DNA of 5,599 nt from an uncultured Aquimarina sp. (GTDB taxonomy: Bacteria; Bacteroidota; Bacteroidia; Flavobacteriales; Flavobacteriaceae): assembly GCA_937958735.1 (NCBI GenBank), contig CALGNG010000349.1, forward strand, positions 1 to 5,599, given 5' to 3'. Under the pieces are notes generated by a model. It had not been told where the DNA came from and ran no database searches. It saw only the letters and a program-made list of their open reading frames with translations. Every line of letters starts with the position of its first letter. Positions within the stretch are counted from its first letter, which is position 1. Shown here in pieces: positions 1 to 5,505 of the stretch. Made by a program: the position numbers and the translations under genes.

Positions 1-125
1 CTATGAGTTTTAATTGGGTACCTATTGGTCCTACTACTACCTGGAACTTCTTTATAGGAATCTCTTCTTCTGTTCTTAGCGATATTAAGTGGGATAAACG
101 TAGCGAGCCTGATAGGCGATTATAA
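1..125 (+). CDS. 3' end of an unidentified protein (partial)
   Basis: Only the last 41 or so codons are visible, read from position 3 and ending at TAA 123-125; the start lies outside the window. This is the only plus-strand frame that stays open here. The visible C-terminus has an aromatic and hydroxyl-rich stretch (WVPIGPTTTWNFFIGISSS) followed by a charged, basic tail (DIKWDKRSEPDRRL). That could be the end of a membrane segment with a cytoplasmic tail, or beta-structure, but I do not recognise the family. The stop lies 17 nt before the proC start on the same strand, which suggests co-transcription with proC. One minus-strand frame is also open across these bases, but it has no ATG and poorer codon choice, so plus is preferred. 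A long flavobacterial homologue ending in this tail would settle it. Confidence 0.45.
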   Translation, partial: MSFNWVPIGPTTTWNFFIGISSSVLSDIKWDKRSEPDRRL

Positions 126-142
126 TAATAAATTAAGTAAAA

Positions 143-940
143 ATGAAAATATTAGTTATTGGTGGAGGAAATATGGGACTTACTTATGCAAAATCCATTA
201 GCCAAAACTCTAAGTTTGCCACTATTTCTATATTAGAAAAACAACCTGCAAAAATAGAAGAATTAAGAAATACAACTTCTTTTACTATATATAATGAAGC
301 TAAAGAATGTGTTAATAATGTAGAGGTAATACTCTTAGCCATTAAGCCACAAATAGCTTCTTTGGTATTAGAACAAATATCCAGTTTGGTAAATAAAGAC
401 CAAATAATTATATCCATAATGGCAGGAGTAACGCTTGAAACTATTACAGAAGCCTTACAAATCCCTAAAGTAGTTAGAGCAATGCCTAATTTACCTGCAC
501 AAGTTGGTTATGGTGTTACCGGTTATTACCCCGCTACTGCAGTAGCCAATAAAGACCTTACCGCTGTAGAAACTATTTTAAAAGCTACTGGCACTATTAC
601 AAAGGTAGAAACAGAAGATCAAATAGATGCCATTACAGCACTATCTGGAAGTGGTCCTGCCTATGTATTTTATTTAATGAATGCTATGATGCAACAAGCT
701 GAAGAATTTGGTTTTTCTAACAAAGCAGCTAAAGAAATAGCTTTAGGTACTTTTTTAGGCACAGCACAACTATTTAAAGACTCCGATGTAAAAGCAACTA
801 CTTGGGTAGACCGTGTTACTTCTAAAGGAGGTACAACACATGCCGCATTAGTCTCTTTTAAAAAGAACGATTTAGATAATTGTTTTAAAGAAGGAATCCA
901 AGCGGCCTATAATAGAGCTAAAGAATTGGCTAAAGGATAG
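143..940 (+). CDS. proC: Pyrroline-5-carboxylate reductase
   Basis: Catalyses NAD(P)H-dependent reduction of 1-pyrroline-5-carboxylate to L-proline, the last step of proline synthesis, in the cytosol. The 265-residue product has the usual family length (E. coli ProC is about 269). An N-terminal Rossmann fold carries the dinucleotide-binding loop GGGNMG at residues 7-12, then AIKPQ at 66-70, SIMAGV at 91-96 and RAMPNLPA at 112-119. The C-terminal dimerisation and substrate domain has the family signature: ALSGSGPAY at 166-174 and VTSKGGTT at 225-232, where many family members have Pro in place of the Lys. The ATG at 143 is preceded by an A-rich stretch with no Shine-Dalgarno sequence, as is usual in Bacteroidota, and puts the Rossmann strand right at the N-terminus. 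No proA or proB is visible. The gene is probably the downstream member of an operon with the partial gene that ends at 125. Confidence 0.96.
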   Translation: MKILVIGGGNMGLTYAKSISQNSKFATISILEKQPAKIEELRNTTSFTIYNEAKECVNNVEVILLAIKPQIASLVLEQISSLVNKDQIIISIMAGVTLETITEALQIPKVVRAMPNLPAQVGYGVTGYYPATAVANKDLTAVETILKATGTITKVETEDQIDAITALSGSGPAYVFYLMNAMMQQAEEFGFSNKAAKEIALGTFLGTAQLFKDSDVKATTWVDRVTSKGGTTHAALVSFKKNDLDNCFKEGIQAAYNRAKELAKG

Positions 941-945
941 TAATT

Positions 946-969
946 ATCTTATAAGATTAAAATCTTATA
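946..969. repeat. Overlapping AT-rich inverted repeats after proC
   Basis: Just after the proC stop, a perfect 12-bp palindrome (ATCTTATAAGAT, 946-957) overlaps a 9-bp inverted repeat, TATAAGATT (950-958) and AATCTTATA (961-969), separated by AA. The octamer ATCTTATA occurs twice in direct orientation (946-953 and 962-969) with its complement between them. The stem is almost purely A/T and has no following T-tract, so it would be a poor intrinsic terminator. A protein-binding site or a weak end structure for the proC transcript are both possible. The structure is seen in the sequence; any function is inference. Confidence 0.4.
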
Positions 970-986
970 CAACTATTATAATTAAA

Positions 987-1036
987 AAATTGATTGTTCG
1001 TCTTGATATCCTTATCTTTTGACGATAAATCAATTT
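987..1036. repeat. Imperfect 16-bp inverted repeat before the coiled-coil gene
   Basis: The arms AAATTGATTGTTCGTC (987-1002) and GACGATAAATCAATTT (1021-1036) pair at 14 of 16 positions around an 18-nt loop. The right arm ends two bases before the start codon at 1039. The repeat overlaps the candidate promoter at 990-1021, so it could be an operator. If transcription begins further upstream, it would instead form a hairpin blocking the start region. No T-tract follows, so it is not a typical terminator. Confidence 0.45.
990..1021 (+). promoter_or_regulatory. Candidate Bacteroidota-type promoter
   Basis: TTG at 990-992 is separated by 20 nt from TATCTTTTG at 1013-1021. The primary sigma factor of Bacteroidota recognises a -33 TTG and a -7 TAnnTTTG about 19-21 nt apart. 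Spacing fits well, but the -7 element is off by one base (an extra T before the G). It would start a very short leader for the gene at 1039. The position in a 98-bp gap after a complete gene supports a promoter here, but the match is imperfect. Confidence 0.35.
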
Positions 1037-1038
1037 AA

Positions 1039-1926
1039 ATGGATAAGAAATCAACCAAAAAAAACTCAGGAATAATCATTGGATTATTAATTTTGCTTTT
1101 ACTAGGAGCTATAGCTTATAGCTTTATGCAAAATATTACTATTAAAAACACTCAAAAAGCTTTCGAAACAGAAAAAGCTATTAAGATTGAAGAATTAAAA
1201 CAGGTCCAACAAGAGTATGACGATTTTTTAGCAGAAAACCAGATAAACGAAACAGAAATAATTGCCACTAAAATTAAATTAAATAGAATTCTAGATTCTG
1301 TAAAAAACATAAAACCTAATTATAAGTTAGTAAACGAACTAAGGTTGGTTAGGGATAATTTAAAGGCTAAATTGCTAAAGCTTCAATTAGAAAACAAAAG
1401 GCTTAAGGAAGAAAATTTAATGTTGGCTACCCAAAAAGACAGTGTAGTACAAAAATTAGATAGTACTTTGGTTGTATACCAACAAACTACTGCAAAAAAC
1501 GAAGAACTTAATCAGATTGTAGCAAAAGCTCAAAAATTAGTAGTTACTAGTATCGAAAATACGGCTATTAGAATAAAAAAATCTGGAAAAATAGTACATA
1601 CCAACAGGTCTAGTAAAGTTACCGCAGTAGAGGTTTGTTATGAAATTCCAGCAAATACTGTTGCTATTGATGGAATGAAAGAATTTTACATTCAATTAGT
1701 TTCTCCTAACAAACAAGTCGTTGGAGGGAAATTTTACATGAATGATGTTAATGGAAAAACTGTAAATATTAGTAAAATCTCAAAATTTAGATACCAAAAT
1801 AAATTAATTAAAGTATGCGATTACGTAGAACCTTTACCTGAAGAAAAATTTGAAGCAGGTTTATATAAAGTTCACGTATTCCAAGGAACTAATTTAATAA
1901 GCAGCTCTTCTATCCTACTTAAATAG
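1039..1926 (+). CDS. Membrane-anchored coiled-coil protein of unknown function
   Basis: A 295-residue protein with three parts. A short basic N-terminus (MDKKSTKKNS) precedes one hydrophobic helix at about residues 11-29, with no signal-peptidase site evident, so it is probably a signal anchor with the rest in the periplasm. Residues about 38-165 are rich in K, E, Q and L with heptad-like spacing, suggesting a long coiled coil, perhaps interrupted near 90-95 (KNIKPN). Residues about 168-295 form a non-coiled, probably beta-rich domain with two cysteines (C200, C260) and the end SSSSILLK. From memory, flavobacterial proteins of this build are annotated as hypothetical or as 'chromosome partitioning protein ParA'. 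There is no Walker A motif, so the ParA label is unsupported. It has its own upstream gap and a strong terminator downstream, so it is probably a single-gene unit. A role in envelope or cytoskeletal scaffolding is only a guess. Confidence 0.85.
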   Translation: MDKKSTKKNSGIIIGLLILLLLGAIAYSFMQNITIKNTQKAFETEKAIKIEELKQVQQEYDDFLAENQINETEIIATKIKLNRILDSVKNIKPNYKLVNELRLVRDNLKAKLLKLQLENKRLKEENLMLATQKDSVVQKLDSTLVVYQQTTAKNEELNQIVAKAQKLVVTSIENTAIRIKKSGKIVHTNRSSKVTAVEVCYEIPANTVAIDGMKEFYIQLVSPNKQVVGGKFYMNDVNGKTVNISKISKFRYQNKLIKVCDYVEPLPEEKFEAGLYKVHVFQGTNLISSSSILLK

Positions 1927-1934
1927 TATATCTT

Positions 1935-1992
1935 AAAAATAAGGCATAAAAAAAAACAGCTCTGATGAGCTGTTTTTTTATGCCTTATTTTT
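1935..1992. terminator. Bidirectional intrinsic terminator
   Basis: The sequence forms one long hairpin with a TGAT loop (1963-1966). The inner stem is 13 bp (1950-1962 with 1967-1979), made of CAGCTC/GAGCTG closed by an A-run facing a T-run. The outer stem is 13 bp (1935-1947 with 1980-1992), including AAGGCAT/ATGCCTT. They are joined by a 2-nt bulge, because the left arm has nine A and the right arm seven T. U-tracts follow the GC core in both directions. It lies between the convergent gene ending at 1926 and hisF ending at 2011, so it should end both transcripts. Confidence 0.93.
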
Positions 1993-2010
1993 TATCTAAG
2001 ATTATTTTTT

Positions 2011-2766
2011 TTACACTCTAACAGGGATTCCCTCTTCTTTTAATTTTGCTTTTAGCTCTGGAATTCCTATTTCTTTAAAATGAAATACACTTGCTGCTAA
2101 TGCCGCATCGGATTTTCCTTCTTTAAAAGTATCTATAAAATGTTGCATATTACCTGCTCCACCAGAAGCTATAATAGGAATGTTTAACGATTCACTTAAG
2201 CGTGCTAAGGCTTGATTAGCAAAACCATCTTTAGTACCATCGTTATCCATAGAAGTAAATAATATTTCTCCTGCACCACGTGTTTCTACTTCCTTAGCCC
2301 AATCAAATAAATTAAGCTCTGTAGGTACCTTACCTCCTACCAAATGTACAATCCACTCTCCATCTATTTGTTTAGCATCTATAGCAACTGTAATGCATTG
2401 ACTCCCAAACTTAGAAGACAGCTCGTTAATAAGTTCTGGTCTTTTAACTGCCGAAGAATTTACAGATACTTTATCTGCTCCATTCTGTAATAAAATATCT
2501 ACATCCTCTACAGAAGAGATTCCCCCTCCTACAGTAAATGGAATATTTACTTTTGCAGCCACATCACGTACCAAATTGGCTAATGTTTTTCTACGCTCTT
2601 CCGTTGCGGATATATCCAAAAACACCAACTCATCCGCTCCTGTTTTAGCATAAATAGCTGCTAACTCTACTGGATCACCAGCATCTCGTAAATCCACAAA
2701 ATTTACTCCCTTTACGGTGCGACCATTTTTTATATCTAAACAGGGTACAATTCTTTTTGTTAACAT
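2011..2766 (-). CDS. hisF: Imidazole glycerol phosphate synthase, cyclase subunit HisF
   Basis: Uses ammonia delivered by HisH to convert PRFAR into imidazole glycerol phosphate and AICAR, step five of histidine synthesis, in the cytosol. The 251-residue (beta/alpha)8 barrel has the catalytic aspartates D11 (in PCLDI) and D130 (in VAIDAK). Phosphate-binding loops lie at GGGI 80-83 and SGGAG 201-205, with the conserved [11 protein letters not shown] at 171-181. The start chosen is ATG 2766-2764, giving [11 protein letters not shown], the usual N-terminus, which puts the catalytic Asp at position 11. The frame is open for nine more codons, to an ATG at 2793, but that extension (MLKDIMLYI) is atypical. 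The gene lies 53 nt after hisA on the same strand and is followed within 20 nt by the bidirectional terminator. The hisI or hisIE gene that often follows hisF is absent here. Confidence 0.96.
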   Translation of the reverse strand: MLTKRIVPCLDIKNGRTVKGVNFVDLRDAGDPVELAAIYAKTGADELVFLDISATEERRKTLANLVRDVAAKVNIPFTVGGGISSVEDVDILLQNGADKVSVNSSAVKRPELINELSSKFGSQCITVAIDAKQIDGEWIVHLVGGKVPTELNLFDWAKEVETRGAGEILFTSMDNDGTKDGFANQALARLSESLNIPIIASGGAGNMQHFIDTFKEGKSDAALAASVFHFKEIGIPELKAKLKEEGIPVRV

Positions 2767-2772
2767 AATATA

Positions 2773-2811
2773 TAGCATTATATCTTTTAACACAAAGTAA
2801 ACTTTATGCTA
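2773..2811. repeat. Small inverted repeat in the hisA-hisF spacer
   Basis: TAGCAT (2773-2778) and ATGCTA (2806-2811) are perfect inverted copies 27 nt apart. They enclose a second short stem, AAAGT (2794-2798) with ACTTT (2801-2805). In the hisA-hisF transcript this could fold into a weak AT-rich structure. It lacks a U-tract in the direction of transcription, so it is not an intrinsic terminator. It may be chance in AT-rich DNA, or may affect processing or the hisF start. Confidence 0.25.
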
Positions 2812-2819
2812 AAAATAGA

Positions 2820-3551
2820 TTACTTTTTATTTTCAAGAATAAAGTCTTCCAATTGTTTCATCGAAATACGATTTTCGTATATCGCTTTACCAATAATAGT
2901 CCCTTCACAACCTAATTCGGCAAGTTTAGGCAATTCATCAAAAGTAGAAATCCCTCCAGAAGCTATAAGCTTAATATTAGGTATTTCGGTAAGCATTTTT
3001 TTATATAAATCAAAAGAAGGCCCTTCTAACATACCGTCTTTACTAATATCGGTGCAAATAACATAAGATACACCTTCTTTTTTATATCCTTTCACAAACG
3101 GAATAAGCTCTTGATCACTTTCCTCTAACCAACCACTAACCGCAATTTTTTCATTATGGGCATCGGCTCCTAATATAATCTTATTGGCACCAAATTTAGA
3201 TAACCAACTTTTAAAAGTATCTGCATCTTTTACTGCAATACTTCCTCCTGTAATTTGATTTGCACCACAATCAAAAGCAATTCGTAAATCATCATCGGTT
3301 TTTAAACCGCCTCCAAAATCTATTTTTAAATTAGTATTTAACGCTATTGTTTCTAAGACCTTATGGTTTACAATATGTTTAGACTTTGCCCCATCTAAAT
3401 CTACTAAATGTAAATATTCGATACCATGAGCTTCAAACTCCTTGGCTACTTCTAATGGGTTTTCGTTATATATTTTTTTGGTATCGTAATCTCCTTTAGA
3501 AAGGCGTACACATTTACCGTCTATAATATCTATTGCTGGTATTAATCTCAT
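2820..3551 (-). CDS. hisA: ProFAR isomerase HisA
   Basis: 1-(5-phosphoribosyl)-5-[(5-phosphoribosylamino)methylideneamino]imidazole-4-carboxamide isomerase. It opens the aminoaldose ring of ProFAR by an Amadori rearrangement to give PRFAR, the substrate of HisH/HisF. The 243-residue (beta/alpha)8 barrel has the usual family length. The general acid/base aspartates are D8 (MRLIPAIDI) and D130 ([14 protein letters not shown]). Phosphate loops are DFGGGLKT (78-85) and ASGGIS (197-202). TDISKDGM (168-175) is the HisA-type loop, as opposed to [10 protein letters not shown] in HisF, which separates the two paralogues. The ATG at 3551 is the family start. The gene lies between hisH (229 nt upstream) and hisF (53 nt downstream). 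An array of 7-bp repeats starts two bases upstream of its start codon, so its leader is made of repeat. Confidence 0.96.
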   Translation of the reverse strand: MRLIPAIDIIDGKCVRLSKGDYDTKKIYNENPLEVAKEFEAHGIEYLHLVDLDGAKSKHIVNHKVLETIALNTNLKIDFGGGLKTDDDLRIAFDCGANQITGGSIAVKDADTFKSWLSKFGANKIILGADAHNEKIAVSGWLEESDQELIPFVKGYKKEGVSYVICTDISKDGMLEGPSFDLYKKMLTEIPNIKLIASGGISTFDELPKLAELGCEGTIIGKAIYENRISMKQLEDFILENKK

Positions 3552-3552
3552 T

Positions 3553-3594
3553 TATTTAGTTATTAGTACTTAGTAAATAGTATTAAGTACAAAG
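3553..3594 (+). repeat. Tandem array of six degenerate 7-bp units
   Basis: Six in-register heptamers are seen: TATTTAG, TTATTAG, TACTTAG, TAAATAG, TATTAAG and TACAAAG. The consensus is TANNNAG, with AG at the end of all six and TA at the start of five. A seventh position (TATATTA, 3595-3601) no longer fits. The array begins right beside the hisA start codon, which lies on the other strand. It is the left border of the 229-bp hisA-hisH gap (3552-3780), whose middle is AT-rich and holds no credible gene. From memory, similar heptamer runs occur between genes in other flavobacteria; I cannot search for them here. Confidence 0.7.
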
Positions 3595-3762
3595 TATATT
3601 ATTTTATTATTTTAAAACTTCTTAATAAAGCGTAATTTATTATCTTAATTTCCGAATAGTATTTAAGTAAATTTGATGTTTTTAACCGCTAAATAAACTT
3701 GTTAAACCAGCAATATTGCTTTATTCCAAATATGTATGTATACCTTAACAATTATTTATTGA

Positions 3763-3790
3763 CAAACAACTTAATACTAACTACTTTAAA
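3763..3790 (-). repeat. Inverted heptamer units running into the hisH stop
   Basis: Read on the minus strand, the units are TTTAAAG (3790-3784), TAGTTAG (3783-3777), TATTAAG (3776-3770) and TTGTTTG (3769-3763). The middle two match the TANNNAG consensus of the array at 3553-3594; the outer two are degenerate. The hisH stop codon TAG is the first three bases of the second unit. Because the orientation is opposite to the left array, the gap has inverted borders: TAGTATTAAGT at 3578-3588 has a perfect 11-bp inverted copy at 3769-3779. Confidence 0.5.
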
Positions 3791-4365
3791 TTTATAAAGT
3801 TTTTAAGAATTTGCTCTCCAACATCACTACTTTTTTCTGGATGAAATTGTGTACCATAAAAATTATCTTTTTGTAAAGCAGTACTATAGTTAATACCATA
3901 GTCTGTTGTGCTTACCGTAACATCGCAGATAGGAGCATAAAAGCTGTGTACTAAGTAGATATAGCTTTCTTCGTCAATTCCATTAAATAAACTGGACTTA
4001 AAATCGCGTATTTGATTCCATCCTATTTGCGGAACTTTTACTGTATTAGAAAAACGGATTACTTCTACATTAAAAATACCCAAACCCTTCGTACTTCCTT
4101 CTTCTGTGGCATTACACATTAGTTGCATACCCAAGCAAATTCCTAAAACAGGTTGCTTTAAAGTAGGTACCAGTTTATCTAAACCACTTTCCTTAAGTTT
4201 TTTCATGGCACTACTTGCCTCTCCTACCCCTGGGAAAATTACTTTATCTGCCGTTTTAATTTCTTCTATATTATTACTTAAAACAGCCTGGTATCCTAAA
4301 CGCTCTATAGCAAATTTGATACTTTGAATGTTCCCTGCTCCATAATTAATTATAACTATTTTCAT
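3781..4365 (-). CDS. hisH: Imidazole glycerol phosphate synthase, glutaminase subunit HisH
   Basis: Class I glutamine amidotransferase that hydrolyses glutamine and passes ammonia to HisF for imidazole ring formation. The 194 residues match the usual size of about 195-200. The catalytic triad is intact: C77 in the nucleophile elbow GICLGMQ (75-81), with H175 and E177 in QFHPEKSS (173-180). FPGVG (44-48) is the oxyanion-strand motif, and VPQIGWN (111-117) and YLVHSFY (137-143) are typical of HisH. The start MKIVIINYGAGN is canonical. Adjacent hisA and hisF make histidine synthesis the likely role, rather than the HisH-like amidotransferases of nonulosonic acid clusters. The stop codon lies inside a 7-bp repeat unit, so the last residues may have been shaped by it. 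hisB, often upstream of hisH, is replaced here by holA 85 nt away. Confidence 0.96.
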   Translation of the reverse strand: MKIVIINYGAGNIQSIKFAIERLGYQAVLSNNIEEIKTADKVIFPGVGEASSAMKKLKESGLDKLVPTLKQPVLGICLGMQLMCNATEEGSTKGLGIFNVEVIRFSNTVKVPQIGWNQIRDFKSSLFNGIDEESYIYLVHSFYAPICDVTVSTTDYGINYSTALQKDNFYGTQFHPEKSSDVGEQILKNFINLK

Positions 4366-4372
4366 TTCTTTA

Positions 4373-4415
4373 GCTCATAGCTTGTGGGTAGCATCAAAAT
4401 AATATGAAGTAACCC
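4373..4415. other. holA-hisH spacer with weak repeats and an imperfect hairpin
   Basis: The 85-nt spacer (4366-4450) holds two adjacent heptamers on the minus strand, CACAAGC (4386-4380) and TATGAGC (4379-4373). They are like, but not the same as, the TANNNAG units. It also holds an imperfect hairpin, GGGTAGCATCA (4386-4396) with TGAAGTAACCC (4405-4415), paired at 8 of 11 positions with an 8-nt loop. No U-tract follows, so I do not call a terminator. I found no promoter with a correctly spaced -33/-7 pair for hisH. Whether hisH is co-transcribed with holA cannot be decided from sequence alone. Confidence 0.25.
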
Positions 4416-4450
4416 CATTAAATAAAGCACAAAAATAAGAATACCGTGTA

Positions 4451-5455
4451 CTAACTGAAAATTTGTACTAATAATTCTCTTAAAATATCTTCTTGTCCAA
4501 ATTGGCTTGCTCCCACTCCTTTACTTTTTACGTCGGCATCTCTAATCTTTTCTATAATATAACTTACTTTTCTCATAGGATAATTACGTGCTGCGGTAAC
4601 ATAATCTTTTATAAAAAAACGATTCACTTTTAGTTTTGCCGCTACATTATTTTCGGACTTATCACCCAATCCATGGTATTGCATTATTTTAGAAAAGAAA
4701 CTAAACAATAAAGAAATAGTTACCACCAAAGGCTTTTCTTTGGGATTTTCCGAAAAATACTTAGAAATTTTATAGGCTTTTAATTGATTTTTAGTACCAA
4801 TGGCATCATTTAACTCAAACACATTAAAATCCTTACTAATTCCAATATTAACCTCTATATCTTTGGCCGTTATAATGCTTCCTTTAGGGATAATTATCTG
4901 TAATTTCTCCAATTCTTTATTAATCTTGGATAAATCTGTACCTAAAAACTCGGTAAGCATTAAGTTTGCTTTAGGTTCTATACTGTAACCTTTGTTTTTA
5001 AGTATTGTAGAAATAAAATCGCCTACCTGGTTTTCGTATAATTTTTTACTCTCGAAAAGTACTCCACATTTTTGAATTAATTTACTTACTTTTTTACGTT
5101 TATCTAGCTTTTTGTACTTGCTACAAAACACTAAAATGGTAGTAAGTTGTGGGTTCTTAAAATAACCTTCTAGTTTATCTAATTCTTTTCCTAATCCTTG
5201 AGCTTCTTTTACTATTACTACTTGGTAATCCGACATCATCGGAAATCGTTTAGCAATGCTTAAAATCTCGTCTGCTTTGGTTTCCTTTCCGTAAAGAATA
5301 GTCTGGTTAAAATCCTTTTCATGTGCTTCTAAAACTGTTTTCTGAATAAAATCTGAAATTACATCAATAAAAAAAGGCTCTTCTCCTCCTAAAAAATACA
5401 CTGGATGGTATTTTTTGGCTTTTATATCTTTTAAAATGCTTTTTGCTTCGTTCAT
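4451..5455 (-). CDS. holA: DNA polymerase III subunit delta
   Basis: Delta is the wrench of the clamp-loader complex: it binds and opens the beta sliding clamp so that it can be loaded on primed DNA. The product has 334 residues (E. coli HolA is 343). The N-terminal AAA+-like domain starts with a strand and degenerate nucleotide loop, VYFLGGEEPFFID (19-31), without a functional Walker A lysine, as expected because delta does not hydrolyse ATP. RFPMMSDYQVVIVKEAQ (70-86) is a conserved HolA segment. The lid region with FLGTDLSKINKELEKL (170-185) and the all-helical collar domain (about 210-334, from FNVFELNDAIGTKN) follow. The ATG at 5455 gives MNEAKSILKDIKAKKYHPVYFL, typical of Bacteroidota. 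It is divergent from the HsdR-N-like gene at 5506, with 50 bp between the starts. Confidence 0.93.
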   Translation of the reverse strand: MNEAKSILKDIKAKKYHPVYFLGGEEPFFIDVISDFIQKTVLEAHEKDFNQTILYGKETKADEILSIAKRFPMMSDYQVVIVKEAQGLGKELDKLEGYFKNPQLTTILVFCSKYKKLDKRKKVSKLIQKCGVLFESKKLYENQVGDFISTILKNKGYSIEPKANLMLTEFLGTDLSKINKELEKLQIIIPKGSIITAKDIEVNIGISKDFNVFELNDAIGTKNQLKAYKISKYFSENPKEKPLVVTISLLFSFFSKIMQYHGLGDKSENNVAAKLKVNRFFIKDYVTAARNYPMRKVSYIIEKIRDADVKSKGVGASQFGQEDILRELLVQIFS

Positions 5456-5505
5456 TTTTTATTGTAATGAAGTATGTATATTTACTGCAACTATAGCTGT
5501 AAAAA
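5456..5505. promoter_or_regulatory. Divergent intergenic region holA / HsdR-N-like gene
   Basis: These 50 bp must hold the 5' signals of both genes unless promoters lie inside the opposing coding regions. On the plus strand TATATTTA (5477-5484) matches the -7 consensus TAnnTTTG at all but the last base, though no correctly spaced TTG is seen. On the minus strand TATAGTTG (5495-5488) matches at all but one base, again without a clear -33. An imperfect palindrome, CAACTATAGCTG (5488-5499), matches its own reverse complement at 10 of 12 positions and overlaps the minus-strand element. The region is well placed for promoters, but individual elements are weak. Confidence 0.3.

Noticed and set aside
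184..417. Open reading frame opposite proC on the minus strand
   Set aside because: It lies wholly within proC, whose motifs are intact, and its product resembles no family I know.
1039..1926. Annotation of the coiled-coil protein as the ParA partition ATPase
   Set aside because: There is no Walker A or deviant Walker motif, and the architecture is a membrane anchor plus coiled coil, not a P-loop ATPase.
2767..2793. Nine-codon upstream extension of hisF to an ATG at 2793
   Set aside because: The extension MLKDIMLYI is not part of the HisF fold. The start at 2766 gives the usual [11 protein letters not shown] with catalytic Asp at residue 11.
3553..3594. Heptamer array as a CRISPR array
   Set aside because: The units are 7 bp, directly adjacent and without spacers, and no cas gene is present.
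3668..3675. Perfect plus-strand TAnnTTTG (TAAATTTG) inside the hisA-hisH gap
   Set aside because: No TTG lies 19-21 nt upstream and no plus-strand gene follows, so it is probably chance in AT-rich DNA.
2011..4365. HisH/HisF as amidotransferase paralogues of a surface-sugar (nonulosonic acid) cluster
   Set aside because: hisA lies between them, all catalytic residues match the histidine enzymes, and no sugar-biosynthesis gene is visible.
4386..4415. Imperfect hairpin between holA and hisH as a terminator for holA
   Set aside because: Three of 11 pairs mismatch and no U-tract follows in the minus-strand direction.
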